64,000 bases of DNA from Prochlorococcus sp. AG-402-P18 (GTDB lineage Bacteria; Cyanobacteriota; Cyanobacteriia; PCC-6307; Cyanobiaceae): NCBI GenBank assembly GCA_003216275.1, contig QCJC01000001.1, positions 1-64,000 on the forward strand. Reading direction: 5' to 3'. Shown piece after piece: positions 63,712 through 64,000 of the stretch. The translations under genes and the position numbers were made by a program. The notes beneath the pieces are model-generated. The model was not told the origin of the DNA and did not search any database. It worked only from the letters and a program-made list of their open reading frames with translations. How positions within the stretch are numbered: the stretch's first letter is position 1; every line of letters begins with the position of its first letter.

Positions 63712-64000
63712 ATGCGAATACTTTTTGCTGCTGCTGAATGTGCCCCAATGATAAAAGTTGGAGGTATGGGTGATGTTGTTGGTTCATTACCTCCCGCGCT
63801 TAAGAAGCTTGGACATGACGTTCGATTAATAATTCCCGGTTATGGAAAGTTGTGGACCTTGTTGGATATTTCCCCCGAGCCTATTTTTCGTGCAAATACA
63901 ATGGGCGTGGATTTTTCAGTTTTTGAAACAAAGCATCCTTCTAATGGTTTGCCAATTTATTTGGTTGGACATCCTTGCTTTGATCCAGAGCGTATTTACG
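63712..64000 (+). CDS. glgA: Glycogen synthase (GlgA), 5' part (partial)
   Basis: Runs off the right edge after about 96 codons. It begins [30 protein letters not shown], the GT5 glycogen/starch synthase N terminus, where the K-V-G-G-M-G-D-V loop (usually KTGGLGDV) binds ADP-glucose. [13 protein letters not shown] and [13 protein letters not shown] follow. It uses ADP-glucose to extend glycogen; the branching enzyme glgB is in this window at 33.6-35.8 kb. The ATG is at 63712-63714, with the menB terminator just upstream. Confidence 0.95.
   Translation, partial: MRILFAAAECAPMIKVGGMGDVVGSLPPALKKLGHDVRLIIPGYGKLWTLLDISPEPIFRANTMGVDFSVFETKHPSNGLPIYLVGHPCFDPERIY

Overview
The window looks like a chromosomal segment of a marine alpha-cyanobacterium, most likely a low-light-adapted Prochlorococcus. 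It is AT-rich and compact. It carries a complete alpha-carboxysome (cso) cluster with form IA RuBisCO, plastocyanin, NDH-1 subunits (NdhL, NdhD), menaquinone-type genes for phylloquinone (menD, menB), glycogen genes (glgB, glgA), and many small cyanobacterial families (DUF1232, DUF3007, DUF3136, DUF4336, DUF760, Ycf51, Ycf52). The csoS1E paralogue is a trait I associate with low-light Prochlorococcus and marine Synechococcus. I see no insertion sequence, prophage, CRISPR array or integrase. All family names come from reading motifs by eye; no database was searched.

Positions 1-9,460 are the carbon-fixation island. It holds the 3' part of csoS1D, rdgB on the opposite strand, then csoS1-cbbL-cbbS-csoS2-csoSCA-csoS4A-csoS4B-csoS1E-acRAF, and a convergent DUF3136 gene. 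The highly expressed genes at the front (csoS1, cbbL, cbbS, csoS2) are separated by spacers that each contain an RNA hairpin. The later genes abut or overlap. The 353 bp upstream of csoS1 hold a small divergent reading frame with a strong ribosome binding site and an operator-like palindrome.

Positions 9,500-24,200 are mixed housekeeping: ridA, gloB, a hisG-ABC exporter-Ycf52 acetyltransferase run, two overlapping transferases of the selenodomain/arsenosugar-associated type, dnaA, a glutathione-transferase-like gene facing glutathione reductase, a Ca2+/Na+ antiporter, pyrC, tRNA-Leu(UAA) fused end-to-end with ndhL, a DUF3007 gene and trpA.

Positions 24,200-38,800 are mostly on the minus strand: a sigma-factor operon that ends with a c6-like cytochrome, hisIE, clpB, a Nif11-domain small protein, petE with a clear terminator, a reductase/epimerase with hemE, glgB, a CocE-type hydrolase and three small cyanobacterial genes. 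A queD-like gene lies between hisIE and clpB on the plus strand.

Positions 38,800-64,000 begin with a very large TamB-type protein, proA-folB-lipase, then a long minus-strand run (oligopeptidase, ndhD, thrB, glk, thrS, trpS, a glycine/arginine-rich protein). These are followed by a DUF697 protein, a manganese ABC transporter mntC-mntA-mntB, a DUF4336 gene, DUF760 and lepB on the minus strand, menD-menB, and the start of glgA, which runs off the end.

Most of the window is ordinary core genome. The less explained parts are the regulatory architecture of the carboxysome operon, the unannotated small frames at 1178-1436, 23712-23819 and 26372-26449, the CsoS1E tail, and the tRNA-ndhL junction.
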